From assembly GCF_008831285.2 (NCBI RefSeq), contig NC_045146.1, forward strand, positions 21,817,149-21,881,148: a DNA stretch of 64,000 bases, given 5' to 3'. Each line of letters begins with the position of its first letter. Positions within the stretch are counted from its first letter, which is position 1. The position numbers and the translations under genes were made by a program. The notes below the pieces were generated by a model, which was not told the origin of the DNA, made no database searches, and saw only the letters and a list, made by a program, of their open reading frames with translations. Positions 52,801 to 64,000 of the stretch are shown piece by piece. This DNA is from Nymphaea colorata. Its lineage: Eukaryota > Streptophyta > Magnoliopsida > Nymphaeales > Nymphaeaceae.

Positions 52801-53428
52801 TGTATTGAACTCTATTGTGTTTTCAGGATTCAGGAATCCGGCAAGCCAGATATCAGCATCATTTAATTCGAATGGAAGGCACATTATATCCGCAAGTGAG
52901 GATTCTCACGTCTACATGTGGACATACGAGTCATCGGAATCCCCTGTCTCCAAGCCAACAAAAAGCGTTCGTTCTTGTGAGCGCTTTTATTCAAGAAATG
53001 TCTCTGTTGCAATGCCCTGGTGCAGCCCAAAGACCAAAATTCCCGTTTCTATTTCATCTGGTCCTTTCGAGGCTCGGTATAGAAGTTCAAGTGACTCGCT
53101 TGACAGCTCAGAAAATGGTTGCCGCAGCTACTGGGATTCTTGTGACAGCAGTCCGTCGACGACCTCATCATCTCCTAACAGGTTGTCAGTGGCTCATGGA
53201 TTCTTCAGTGACGGTCTTGTTAAGGGGTCTGTAGCTACATGGCCTGAGGAAAAGCTGCTCTCGTCCTCGTTAGGAACAAAATTATGTAGATCTCAGTGCA
53301 AGTTCCTCAAGATTGCTTCCGGTGACAATGCTGTGGTGCCGTATGCGTGGGGTTCGGTTATTGTTTCTGCGAGCTGGGATGGACGTATTAGTTCATTCCA
53401 AAACTTTGGTCTACCAACACAGCGCTGA
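49833..53428 (+). CDS. WD40-repeat protein, WDR44-like
   Basis: Seven exons join in frame: 49833-51062, 51167-51257, 51385-51542, 51659-51710, 52412-52491, 52629-52722 and 52827-53428. All borders are GT-AG with consistent phases, giving 768 residues. The N-terminal 280 residues are acidic and low in complexity, opening with a poly-Glu/Asp run. WD repeats start near residue 290 ([13 protein letters not shown]...VVRVWQV). After a charged insert they continue from about 390: [47 protein letters not shown], then [21 protein letters not shown] and SEDSHVYMW. This order is that of plant WDR44-like proteins, predicted beta-propeller scaffolds; no enzyme motif is present and partners are unknown. 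The last 130 residues are Ser-rich. The first in-frame ATG, 49833, follows an in-frame TAG at 49803. Exon 5 was placed at the 52412 acceptor because only that one restores phase. Confidence 0.93.
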
Positions 53429-54902
53429 ATCGAAGCCTTGGAGATGATTTTGTGCCTTAGTGTAAAGGCGTTGGGCCAGTAACTTTTATCTGCCAACTTA
53501 AGGTTCCATATGTGTCACCGCCATGGTGAAGAAGGTGAACGGGTAGACTGCTAAAGCAACAGGAGCTCTGTGGTGAGGACTGGAGCATGTGATAATCTGT
53601 TGTGCCTGGCCATGCCAAGCAGCAGGAGATAAGGCTTTTCATCACTTTCTTTGAAGAATGAGTGCGAACTGGAGAGCTGTTCCCTCATCAGCCCCAAGCA
53701 GGAGGCAGGCATCCTGAGGTGCCGGAAGCGCCATTGAAGGGTTACCTGGTTGGGGTCACCCCCTTGATTAGGAAAGGTTCCCCTGTATTTATACAATTCT
53801 TTTATTTAACATAGAGAGAAAAAGGAAAGTAATTAGCGAGTGTGGAAGAGGTGTGTATACGTTGTAAATCAGCCTTTTTTGCTGGTCAGTGTTGTGGGGA
53901 ACGTAAATATTGGTAAGGAGGAGATATGTGGATAAGAGTTTTTGTTTTTCCCTTAAGTATTGGTTATTTTCGTTCTCACGGTGATAGATTCTGTTACCCA
54001 CGTGGTTGGATGTAGCGGCCCAAATCGTCCAGAGTTCCCAGTGGAATACTTATTTTTGGTCTTACCTGCAATTTGCTGCATTTTCCTTCCCCCTCGCCGC
54101 CTTTTATGTATACATAGTCTGAATAACTAATCCACGTCTGCCCCCTTGAGTGTCGTTCTGATTGAACACATCCCACCAATTGTGTGGTGGGAGCAACTCA
54201 TTTTAGAAACAGCGGCACGGTTTTAGGTGCTGAGCTCATCAGGATCCATGAACTTCCAGAGTATTGTTAGCTCATCCACCCTCAGTTTTGATGGAGTTTG
54301 TTGAGCTGTCCTGGTTTTGTATGGGGATGGTGATACTGAACCGTGGCACCCACCAGTTTACTGCTGATAGATTTATAAGCGGTGACGAAATGCTGAAAGC
54401 GGAATGCTTACAGAAAGCACTGGCCCACGCTTATCAGAAGAATGCGTCCTGATGGGTGCTGTCCGCCATTAAATTTAGTGCAGGGGGGCTTGTTATGTTT
54501 CTTTTTCTTTTCCTTCCGCCTCCTGCCTCTGTGAAAGTTATTTCAAGTTTGCTGATGACAGTTAAATGGCATTCCGGGAATGTGCCCATCACAGTCTACG
54601 GCGTTTCGAAGTTCCCTTGCGAAGAGGAGTCAGTTCATATCACACTGACGCTAAGAAAAAAGAGGAAACAGGACACATTATTCTGCAATCTTCCCTCAAA
54701 GTATAGAATACCAGAAGGCATAATTTTTAATAAATTCGATTGGTGTGCGATGTAGTCAAAACCGTAGCTACATGCCGACCTTGACCATATCCTTTTTTAA
54801 GTTGGTGCATCCAATACCGTGTCTAATTTACTGGTGCCTTTCACATACAGTGGAACAGCACCAGATCCATGCAGCTAAAAGCTCTGTAGAATCAGAATAA
54901 GA

Positions 54903-54927
54903 AGAGCCGTCGTTCTCGTGCGGCTCT
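54903..54927. repeat. Short perfect hairpin
   Basis: AGAGCCG (54903-54909) and CGGCTCT (54921-54927) form a 7-bp stem around an 11-base loop. No function is assigned. Confidence 0.4.
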
Positions 54928-56818
54928 GTCAAGTTTACCGTCAATCAAATCCAGTTTCGCTGATGGAATGGGGAGTGTCTATGAGGAGAAAACAGGCGCG
55001 CAGAGGCACGTGCATCTAATGATGGACGGCTGACCTTTTCTGTGCTGCTTTGTCGCAGACGTAAAGAAAAAATCATTTCATATTATGGCAGAGACGACCT
55101 TGCTCTTCACCAAGCTTTGACATCACAAGTGATGCTAGAAAATAGACAGATTAATAGTATGGCCAGTAGAAAGTCTGGCCGCAGACTTTTTCCAGGCATA
55201 TTCCCCTCTATTTCCTGCGCCCGTCCTTGTCTAATGCCCCTCCATTGAGAGCGGCTACCTGCACAGATGGTTTGTTTGTCTAACTCAAGCTTTGTTGTTT
55301 GTTTATTTAATCGTTTATTTTGCTTTCAGATATAAAACAAAGAATGGTGAGAGATGCAGCCAGCCTAGGTCACGTTCGAAATTTTGAACTGTCTCTTTCC
55401 CGTATTGTTTACTGAGTATTGGTGAGTTTATTTTCATTCCTAGACACAGTCCTTGGGTTCTTTTCCCTCTGTAGCTTCTAGAGACAGTAACATGGTAAGT
55501 TTGTCCTTGATTCATTTACATTCTTCTCCTCCCAAAGTAAAACTTTTCTGGGTATATGTCTAGTTTCTTAATCTTTGTAAGAAACCTAATAATTTGAACC
55601 AAAAACTGAGGGAGGGTGGGGGAAGTCAAATGCATGACAGTAAAACATTATTATATGATTGTCGGCAGTGCTGATACCAACACAGGTTGGCGTGGGAAGG
55701 AAAAAGAGTTGATTAAATTTCACTGTGTAATCGTAGGTCGTTGATTTACTCCCTCCAAATGGCTCTCTGATTAGACAAGCTTGCCTCCAAATCCAACCAT
55801 CTTTGTAACGCCAGCACGAGAGCCTTGAGAGGGCCCAGTTCTCTAAGCAGGGGGTCAAAGTTAATTGAGGTGTATTTGATTGTGGCCTTTAAACCAAATT
55901 GAAAGATGAGTAAAGGAGGATGCAGCAGACCCTTAAATCTGTTCATCAAATATTTTCAAGTGCAGAATATTGTGCCAATGTCCACTATATACAACATGGT
56001 GATTTGGTTACAACTCCAACAATAACTGTCTCTCTCTCTATCTCTCTGCCGCCACCAGTTTCCTGCTGCTGATTAGCCGCTCTCTTTTTCGGCAGCATTT
56101 TTTGTTGCATCTTGCGCTACCGTATTTTTTTTTCGTTTTTCCTTGTTCACATTTTTTTAGCTTGCTCATTTTTTACATTTTTAGTAGCCTTTGTCATCCA
56201 AATCTTATCTTATTTTCATTTTGTGGGCTCTTTCTCTCTCATGACCTGTACATGTGTTCTTATCTGTGTATGCATGCCATGTGCGCAGGTACATGGATAT
56301 GTACAAAAGATGTGCGTGTGTGTGTGTGTGTGCATGGGCGCGCGTGTGTAACTGAGAAAAACAGATATCTTAATTGATGAGCAGGGGAAAAGAAAGCCAA
56401 AACTGAAATGCTGTAAGGACTTGACAACTGGGAGGGATCACTTGCAAATACTCGTATACTTGGAGCAACCCACTATACACTCCGTTTAAAGTCATGGAGA
56501 AATTACTTTATGGTCCATCGTTGTAAGAGTGGTAAACCTCAAAAATTTATGTCCGGATAGATTTGGCAACGATCAATATAAACAGATTCCATTTTCTCAT
56601 AAAAACTAAAGTGATCCCTAAAACAAAATACTTTTTCTACTTCCCAACAACCACATCACACACCCACTCTGATTTGGATCGGATATTCTAACAGTTCCAA
56701 AAAAATCAGAAATGGAAAAACATTTAATATCTAATTAAAAGATGGATGTATCTCATTTATATATGTGGAGTTTGTATAGTACTACTTAATTTCTGCAGTT
56801 ACTTTTTCTTAGGCTATC

Positions 56819-56991
56819 AAAGGGTGTTTGACAATGAGAATAGTAAATGTCACTATTTCATGAATCTGCTCTAAAGATTAGGTTAGGTATAATGTATAGA
56901 GAGAGATTTACGAAAGAATCTACAATAATCTTTTGGGCAGATTCATGAAACAGTAACAAATCGTTACTTCACGCTGTCAAACGCTCCCTTT
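56819..56991. mobile_element. MITE-like palindromic element, copy C
   Basis: This is the best-preserved copy, 173 bases. The left end AAAGGGTGTTTGACAATGAG faces a right end that reads AAAGGGAGCGTTTGACAGCG as reverse complement. The interior carries TTTCATGAATCTGCTCTAAAG and its near-mirror GGGCAGATTCATGAAACAGT, so the whole element is nearly palindromic. No coding capacity. The target-site duplication is unclear because the flanks do not obviously match. Confidence 0.75.
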
Positions 56992-57529
56992 AAGAAACAC
57001 AATTAGACATGCCAAGAGGAAAGGAAGTTGGCTTGCAGAACTTGCCAAGCATCATCTGCAAGTGGGCCTTAGGTGTGTGCCAACTTGCTGCATTATGAAC
57101 CTCATATTACCACCATTTAGGGGGAAAAAACTCCTATTGCAAACGTTTCGAAGATGGAATTGCACATGGCTTGATGCAACATTTTTTGGTGCTCTCCTTT
57201 AATCAATAAGTGAGGTGTTAGCCATTTTCCAGGTTGTGTAATGCATTATAAGCAAGTTTAAGCCGAACGAGTATCGATTCAAGAGGGCTCACCAAGATTT
57301 TCTTTTTCATGGTACGTTTGATGTCAAGAATGTGCTTATCCTTTTGATTCCAAAAAAGCGTATGTCCTCTTAGGCAGAATTCATTTAGCCTGTGATAATG
57401 TCGGGAAAATGCCAAAAATTATGCACTCTCGGTTGGTTCAACAATTGGGCTTCCTTCAATGTATATGAAACTCATGGCTCTTGGAGTGCTGAGATTTTGA
57501 ACCACACAGCCCACCAGCCAAAATCATAT

Positions 57530-57532
57530 GTA

Positions 57533-57572
<40 letters not shown>
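57530..57572. repeat. Compound (GT)n(GA)n microsatellite
   Basis: About 22 bases of GT followed by about 20 of GA. Confidence 0.9.
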
Positions 57573-57747
57573 CTTTTTTCCGAGCATGTCGTCATGTGTT
57601 TGCCCTTGAGGAATGTCCCTTGATTTCCTGAAACAATCTTTTTATGGAGTGTAATAATCCTCTTGACCACGATTGAAACGATAACTCAATTTGTTCACAA
57701 CATTGTGATGGCTAATTGGCCAAGTTGATTCAGTATCATATGACATT

Positions 57748-57920
57748 TTTGAGACCGTTTGACAACAATAATAGTTTGTTACTGTTTCATGAACCTGCTT
57801 TAAAGTTTAGAGTAGATTTATAAAACACGATAACATAATATTCTACGAATCCATCCTAATCTCTAAGGCATATTCATGAAATAGTACCAAACTGTATCCA
57901 TTGCCAAACATCCCCTTTGG
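57748..57920. mobile_element. MITE-like palindromic element, copy D
   Basis: The left end GAGACCGTTTGACAACAATA and right end (reverse complement AAAGGGGATGTTTGGCAATG) are family termini. TTTCATGAACCTGC-TTAAAG and its mirror ATTCATGAAATAGTACCAAA fill the interior. Length is about 173 bases, like copy C, which lies 0.76 kb to the left. Confidence 0.7.
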
Positions 57921-60149
57921 GATCAGTTAATACTAGAAGATTCAACTCTCAATCTGCCCAATTGATGACAGAAGTAACTTTAATAACTTTGGAGATCCCA
58001 CTTTCTATGCCTCAGCAGTTCTAAGAAGAACAGCTTGCAGGAAAACCATCAGGCTGAGCTGCAACATTATTTCTATTCATCATAATCGTTAAGTTCTTAG
58101 AAGCCATTGGCTGAGAATTCGCTTGTTTGTCCATAGTCATGACCAATCACCTTGGCTTTACATATCATGTTGATCTGTATCTTCTCTGATAAGAGAAGAA
58201 GCCATTGGCTTGAGAAGCAAGCATTATTGTATTGGTTTATATATATGTATATACCGGTATCTTCCAGACAGTTTTTTACCAGACAAAAGTGGAACCGTTT
58301 GGACGGTTAGATTTAGGTTGAACGGATGGCTCCGATTGATAGTGTTGTCCCGCTACTTTTTGTATCCCCTTTTCCCCCTTGCGTTAGAGACCAAAAAAAA
58401 AAAAAGGTTGCTCAAAAAAGAACACCGACTGTTCGCTGGTAATAGTAGTTGATCAAATCACCAACTTCTACTGCCCAATGGACGTTTTTGACTGCATTCT
58501 GTGCAGATTTTTCAATGGAAAATCAAAGATCTAATCACATTAAGTCAGATTCAAAAGAAAAGCCTATAAGTCAGATCAAAAGACTAAAGGTTTCAGAGGT
58601 TTAGGTCGATTTTTCCGACCAAAAATCGTTGGTCTCTACCGGTTTTCGGTTCGATTGAGTGCCTAGAAAATCTTCTAAACTAGTGAAAAAGCACATACCA
58701 GCCTCAAGGGTCGAACAAAATCACTCGGTTTTATAATTATAGTAGAAACGGCAAAAACAGGAAAAGCGACTATTGATCCATCAAATCCACATCTAGATGT
58801 GAATTTTCTCTTGTAAAACACTAGCTTCCCATTTTAGTTGCGTTTAGCAATTAAATCACTCAAAGAGTTGGTGATTTTAAGATTAAAATATCTGACTTTT
58901 AGGATGAAAAATGGCTTTCTCCATCTGAACTAATGGAGAAGGAGAAAAAAAGAGATCAAGATCGACCCTTGTCTCAACAGAGAATGCACGGTTCGACCCT
59001 TTGCCCGCTTTTTTTGCCCTTTTCCAAAACAAAGTTAAAACGGGTATATCCTTAAGGTTGTGTTTGTTTCATTGCGGACCTGCGATTCATGGTGATCTGA
59101 ATATTTATGAATCTAAGATCAAGCAATCCTCCATCCAACCTTAAATTCATGACCATGCTATCGAGATCATCCTCAGGTTTCAAAAAATACACCTTTTTTA
59201 TGCAACCTCAATCATAAATCAGAGGACACAACTTAATTGATAATGCTATTGCTTCTATTATAAAATAGAAAGCTCTGTAAATCATATTTTGACAGCTTCA
59301 ATTTGTTCTTGAATGGTTTCGCAAAATGGTAAGTGGAATGAATATGGATTTGCATAATGGTAAATGGACCAACGGTAACTAATTATGACCACAAAAATCA
59401 TGCATCAAGCTGTTTCACTATCATTAGCCAAGGTCGATATATGCACATGCAATTTCAATGCAAATTTGCCCGCATAGAGACCTTCCTAATTAATTTGTTG
59501 CCAAAGACTAAAGAATAACATACAACGATAAAACCAGCTATAGATACTCCTTCTCAGTGGATCTAATTACTAAAGAAATCAAATATATAATTTAAACGTC
59601 ATCATATAATTATCCACAGTTTGAGTTAACCACATGTTTAACCACATCATATAATTATCCAACGTAACGTCCCTTCTAGCTAGAAAGACTTTTTGTTGAA
59701 CACTATTTATCTGGACTGCAAACAATGGATGCACGACATTCTAGTTAGTTAATGGGTGTACTACATCTCACTTAGGTCCCAAAGTAGCACTGATCCTGAC
59801 GACAAAGGGAAAGGGGAAGGGCCCTTGGCCTCTTTGGGGTATCTCCATCTTTCAGCTACAAAGGCATTTCATGAACTTATTGGTTAATTTTCAGAACCTT
59901 TTACAGTTAACTTTCAGCCTAGTACATCAATTTTGCAAATCTAAAAAAACCTTTCCATAAGCTTACTAATTGTACATTTGTTAGTATAAAATGCTGAGGA
60001 ATGTTATTAATTATCGGCAAGTATTGGCTGATACTGATCATTTATCAGCCCTTGAAGACCCGATAAACTCCATACCAACTCATGTCGAGTGTTGTAGCCC
60101 AATTTTAAAACTTTGATGAATTTATTTTTTTTTTAAAAAAAAAGCAAAG

Positions 60150-60310
60150 GAAATTACAAGAGCCTACTCGAGCGTATTGAGTCAAGCTCGTTTAACTCAA
60201 ACTCAACTCATTTACAGACTCAATTTTAATTTAAGCTCGAACTCGACTCGACGACAAAAGAGTCAAGTTCGAATGGAGCTTACCCCGAGCTCTACTCACT
60301 GAACAACCCT
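60150..60310. repeat. Degenerate CTCGA-rich repeat
   Basis: Repeated short motifs (AAGCTCG, AACTCAACTC, CTCGAACTCGACTCGACG, GAGCTC) fill about 160 bases without a clean period. Similar CTCAACTCAG motifs lie at 25.14-25.20 kb. It resembles dispersed degenerate repeats seen in plant intergenic DNA; the class is not determined. Confidence 0.35.
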
Positions 60311-61161
60311 TACTTTAGACTAAAGGTGATTTTTTTTAAGCTTTTTTAATTTTACTTTATCCTAGTAAAAGAAGAATTTTCTCTTTCATTTCTTCATCAC
60401 ATTTTTAGATAACGTGAAAAAACTCAGTCAAAGCACTTAATGTCATTTCCAGCATTGTACTTTGCTTTTGTTTGGACCTCAGAACAAAATCGAAAGTAGT
60501 GACTGAGGAAAACTTGATGAACAAGCAGAAGCAGAGAGGAAAGGAAAGAGGCTGAATGAATGAAGACAGACTTCGCACTTAACTGGGAAGCTGCTGTTTC
60601 ATAGGTGAGTCATAAATATGTTCCTATTTTTTACAATTGGGAAGTTGCAGTTTCCTAGTTCTGCAAATTTTTATTATATGGTTGAGCGCACTATAGGTGG
60701 TGGACTATGAATTTGTAGGCACAGAAATAACAACCCAAATGGGTTAGATACATCTGTATCGATCTTTTGCTTGTCGGTCTATACATATGATATTGGATCC
60801 TTGCTGGGTTGATCATCATTTATGTGGATCCAATTATTAATTGAACTCAAACTTGGTATGCAGTTTCATAGTTGAATATGAATATGATACTCAGTTGGGG
60901 ACCTGACCCGATTAGAGATATAATTGGGGTGTTAAGTTAGTGAGGTGTTCAAAGGAATAAGATTCAAGCAAGTTTGAATCCCAATACATAAAATCCGATT
61001 GGTTGAATTCAATCTAAACTGGATTCCCAGTCTAATCCGAGCCATTTCCAATCCCCAACCACGGCGATGGGAAAAAGGATAAAACTGTAAGTGCACAAGT
61101 AGGACTCCGCTCCGTCTCTTTCCCGCAGCAAACCAGTCCTTCCACAGAGGAGGGAGAGAGA

Positions 61162-62594
61162 ATGGGGAGGAGTCCATGTTGCTCGAAAGTTGGACTTCTC
61201 AGAGGGCCATGGTCACCGAGAGAAGACGAACTGCTCATCAGTTACGTAAACGAACATGGCGAAGGTCAATGGAAGTCTTTACCCAAGAAAGCAGGTTTCA
61301 GTTTCACTTCTTTGCTTTTTCGATGCATTATGTTATGTGTGTTTCTTGTTCTCACGCCTGCAATTGTCACGCTATATTTCTCTCTGTTTTTGGCTGTTAT
61401 TCTTTCTTTTCACTGAAACATCTTCATGGGTCTTCCGCATATTTTACTCTTCAATTCACTGGAAAAGTAATACTGTGCTGCTCCTGCGGACTATTGTGCT
61501 TCTCCTCCTCCTGAAATTCTCTTGGGAACTTAACCTTCTGCTGTTTCTTTTAATTGAGGAAAAGTTACCATGAATCAGATCCTGTTTTGCTTCGATAAAT
61601 TTTAAGGGTGACACCTCTCCATTTACGTTTTCTGACCCCCTCTTTCTCTCCGTTCGACATTCCCACGACTCTCTCTCTCTCTCTCTCTCTCTCTTTTTAA
61701 CGTTTGATGAATGCCTTGTGCTAATTAATTAATTAATTGAGCATTCCCATTTTTGTCGGCTTTCTCCCTCAAACTCACTCAGGGCTCCTAAGGTGTGGAA
61801 AGAGCTGCAGGCTGAGATGGATGAACTACCTGAGGCCTGGTATAAAGAGAGGCGGCATAGGCCAAGATGAGGAGGATCTCATCCTCAAGCTGCATGCTCT
61901 TCTCGGCAATCGATGGTCTCTCATTGCAGGCAGGCTTCCGGGTCGCACAGATAACGAGATCAAGAACTACTGGAACACCCATCTCAGCAAAAAGCTCAAG
62001 AGGAATGGCATCGACCCCAACACCCACAAACCCATCCTCGGTTCCTTTTCTCAATACAGCAACGATGGTGTATTTCGTCCCCGAAATCAACAATTCATGC
62101 GGAGAAGGTCTGCCCTCAACACCAGAAGCAACAAAGGGAAGAACGGCAGAAAGGATCACGTTACCGAGGTTACAGGCTCTAGGCTTCATATGCCTAAGGC
62201 AACTAGAGTCATACCCAAAGTACCACCGCCATGGATGCGTCGAGAGACAAAGGTCCTGCCCATTTGCGAGGGTAGGAACCATGGCAGCAAAAATGGTGGC
62301 GAGTTCACTGGTGGTGGTGGCTCTGATGATGAGCTCTGTAGGTCGGGTTCCGCTGTGTCGCTTCTTGATCAGAATGTAGGTTGGAGTGGAAACGGTGAGT
62401 TCACACAGGAAGTCCACGGTTATGATCACGGCGAGGGATCCACGCCTGAGATTTTTCAGCTTTGGCACGATCGCGGTCAGAATATTGTAAGTGATGATCA
62501 CAGCGTAAAGATGAAGATTCATGAACCGAGTCTCGTCTGCTTGGAGGATGAGAACATGCTGTTGGATTCCTTCATTCAATCTCTCATGGACTGA
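61162..62594 (+). CDS. R2R3-MYB transcription factor with bHLH-interaction motif
   Basis: Two exons, 61162-61294 and 61783-62594, joined in phase 1 by a GT-AG intron, encode 314 residues. The MGRSPCC start is the classic R2R3-MYB N-terminus. R2 carries Trp at 17, 37 and 57 with the C49/C53 pair; R3 has Ile70 in place of the first Trp, then W89 and W108. D76 to R95 fits the bHLH-binding pattern [DE]Lx2[RK]x3Lx6Lx3R exactly. KRGGI and [11 protein letters not shown] resemble the MYB5 group, whose known members work with bHLH and WD40 partners in flavonoid, seed-coat or epidermal programmes; the target here is inferred only. The C-terminus is acidic and ends in [16 protein letters not shown], a likely activation motif. 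The usual second intron inside R3 is absent. A (CT)n tract and TTAA repeats lie in the intron. It acts in the nucleus. Confidence 0.94.
61669..61694. repeat. (CT)n microsatellite in the MYB intron
   Basis: About 26 bases of CT lie 89 bases upstream of the exon 2 acceptor, followed by an AATT tetranucleotide repeat at about 61723-61738. Length variation here could affect intron recognition. Confidence 0.9.
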
Positions 62595-64000
62595 AGGTTT
62601 AGCTACAATGCATCACTTTGTGGTTCATATCGTAGTTCTTATAACCACTACTACTTTTTCTTCATTCTCCCTCTCTCTCTAGTGAAGCAGTAAGTATGTC
62701 GCCATGATCATGGGGTAATGGCTCCAGGCTGCTGTTTAGGAAGTATAAAAGAAATATATGTGACTAAGCTTTTGTTCCGTTAAAATAGAATAAAAGAATG
62801 TTGAATGGAATCCATGAATGTTTTGTAAGTTCACTTCCCCTTCATCAAATCATCTCATACTCGTAACGGCGACCATGATCCGTCAGAAAAGACGGAGCAT
62901 CGAGACGCAAAATCTGGTGAAGGAAGAACAATTATCTTCATGATCGAGTTGAGAGAATGGTACTACTGAGGGCCAAAGATCAGATGATGTGATTAGATGA
63001 GGATTATTGCCATCGATCTGAGCAAGAATCTAGTTTGCTGACCGTTTCCATCCTGTTTCTAGGATGCAGCCAAGAACCAAAAGTTAACTTCAGTCTTGAT
63101 ATTTCAGGAACAAGCGACTCAACACGAAACGTCGTCCTTTACTTGTGTCAACAAGATATCGTTTTTGCAGAATACGTGCGTTCAACGCCACTGTAGAAAC
63201 TCAACTAAAATGACAAAGTTTATGTCTTCCCTGTCAAGGCATCATAAGATCTGTTGCGTGAAGATTTAGAACCCCACATGCCACCACACGACTTTCACTA
63301 ATGGAACGGAGAAACTGGAACTTTGGAACGGCGGCAGTGAAGAGCGTCCATGTGTGCGCAGCAGATTAAATTTTAATTTGGGCCCGCGACCATGTCGTCA
63401 CTATCCGCATTAAACTGATTAATTTTAAACATTGTTTAGCAAAATAAAAATAAATGCCTCAAGGGGCCTAGTTGCCGCAAGGCAGCTCACATTCAGCTAA
63501 AGGGTCTAAGATTCCAATCATGTGGCCATTGTCCTTTCATGCATTATTTTTTTTTGTCGTCAATGTTACCTTTTTCAGTGCAAGCACTATACTCGAGTTG
63601 AAAGATATACCATCATATTTTATATAGAGAGTTTTTCGCAAAAGGCAATTATTTTTTCTAAGTAAACAATTACAAAAAAACTTGAATGATCAACGTTTTT
63701 AATTACCAACATCTTTTGGTCTATTTGGAGGTTAGGTTGAGATTTGGGATGCGCTCAATTGACATGCATGTTGAGAAAGAGACATTGCTTTTACCATCTT
63801 ATTTACGAGAAAAAAGTTCACAACGTCACATTTTTGTAAGATATATATATATATAGCTATGTTTCAAATGTTTTTGTTTTTTTCCTGCTTGTGCTTTTGA
63901 CAGGTTGGTTGATACATCGATGACAGGGAGATATCAAATTTACGGAAACAACTTCACTTATGGTAGTTGAAAATGACCCACATCTTCAGAAGGCATTGTT
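62595..64000. other. Right flank: MYB 3' UTR and gene-free DNA
   Basis: After the MYB 3' UTR (to about 62.85 kb) I see nothing that I can name apart from a short TA tract at about 63841-63856. No open frame with a recognisable domain reaches the window edge. Confidence 0.55.
62789..62794 (+). terminator. Probable polyadenylation signal of the MYB gene
   Basis: AATAAA lies about 195 bases after the stop codon in an AT-rich setting. It was assigned by position only. Confidence 0.4.

Larger units (their letters stand above)
53429..61161. other. Intergenic region, no supported gene
   Basis: The first several hundred bases are the WD40 3' UTR. Beyond it I see no domain-bearing frame. The stretch holds a 7-bp-stem hairpin at 54903-54927, a (GT)n run at about 56314-56332, two copies of the MITE-like family, a (GT)n(GA)n tract and a CTCGA-rich degenerate repeat near 60.15-60.31 kb. 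The last 80 bases before 61162 are purine-rich and probably form the MYB leader. Confidence 0.55.

Noticed and set aside
61788-62579. Minus-strand 263-codon open frame opposite the MYB gene
   Set aside because: It is antisense to exon 2, which has an unmistakable MYB R3 domain on the plus strand. The long antisense frame follows from codon use.
49833-62594. Reading the WD40 and MYB genes as parts of one MYB-bHLH-WD40 locus
   Set aside because: The WD40 protein has a long acidic N-terminus, inserts and a Ser-rich tail of the WDR44-like class, unlike the compact TTG1 type, and no bHLH gene is present.

Overview
The window is nuclear DNA from a flowering plant. The protein-coding genes are plant-specific or plant-typical types: a U-box/ARM ubiquitin ligase, a Dof zinc-finger factor, an R2R3-MYB, a WD40 protein and a DEDDy/Mut7-C nuclease. 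Four of the five are split by GT-AG introns. The intergenic DNA is AT-rich, with very long (TA)n, (GA)n and compound (CT)n(TA)n(GA)n microsatellites and small palindromic MITE-like elements. I cannot place the lineage more finely from sequence alone. No bacterial, viral or organellar gene set was seen, nor any intact transposon coding region, tRNA or rRNA gene.

Layout. 1-3390: gene-free flank with a 46-bp tandem duplication and degenerate repeats. 3391-4641 (-): intronless U-box E3 ligase of the PUB22/23/24 type, with W-box motifs upstream. 7266-14363 (+): eight-exon gene for a 539-residue protein joining a 3'-5' exonuclease domain to a C-terminal Mut7-C nuclease/zinc-ribbon domain, divergent from the U-box gene. 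14364-22310: no gene that I can support, but a GC-rich island near 17.04-17.62 kb. 22311-23494 (+): two-exon Dof gene with a 9-codon first exon whose N-terminus resembles vascular Dofs. 23495-49832: about 26 kb without a recognisable gene, rich in microsatellites, MITE-like elements and small duplications; its right end is the promoter/leader of the next gene. 49833-53428 (+): seven-exon WD40 gene for 768 residues, preceded by a site II palindrome, a telo-box-like repeat and two upstream ORFs, the second overlapping the start codon. 53429-61161: gene-free, with two copies of the MITE-like family. 61162-62594 (+): two-exon R2R3-MYB of 314 residues carrying the bHLH-interaction signature. 62595-64000: 3' flank.

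The five genes do not form an operon or an evident biosynthetic cluster. They look like independently regulated neighbours: stress-type ubiquitination, RNA or DNA 3'-end processing, vascular/developmental transcription, a WD40 scaffold, and a MYB with a bHLH-partner surface. The MYB and WD40 genes lie 8 kb apart, but this WD40 is of the WDR44-like class and not the TTG1 class, so I do not infer a MYB-bHLH-WD40 cluster.

I did not find a convincing previously undescribed system. The observations most worth a second look are the stop-start overlapping upstream ORF of the WD40 gene, the site II/telo-box arrangement in front of it, the W-box cluster upstream of the U-box gene, the MITE-like family with four copies, and several large self-complementary microsatellite structures. 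Splice sites were assigned by hand from reading frame, GT-AG borders and phase.
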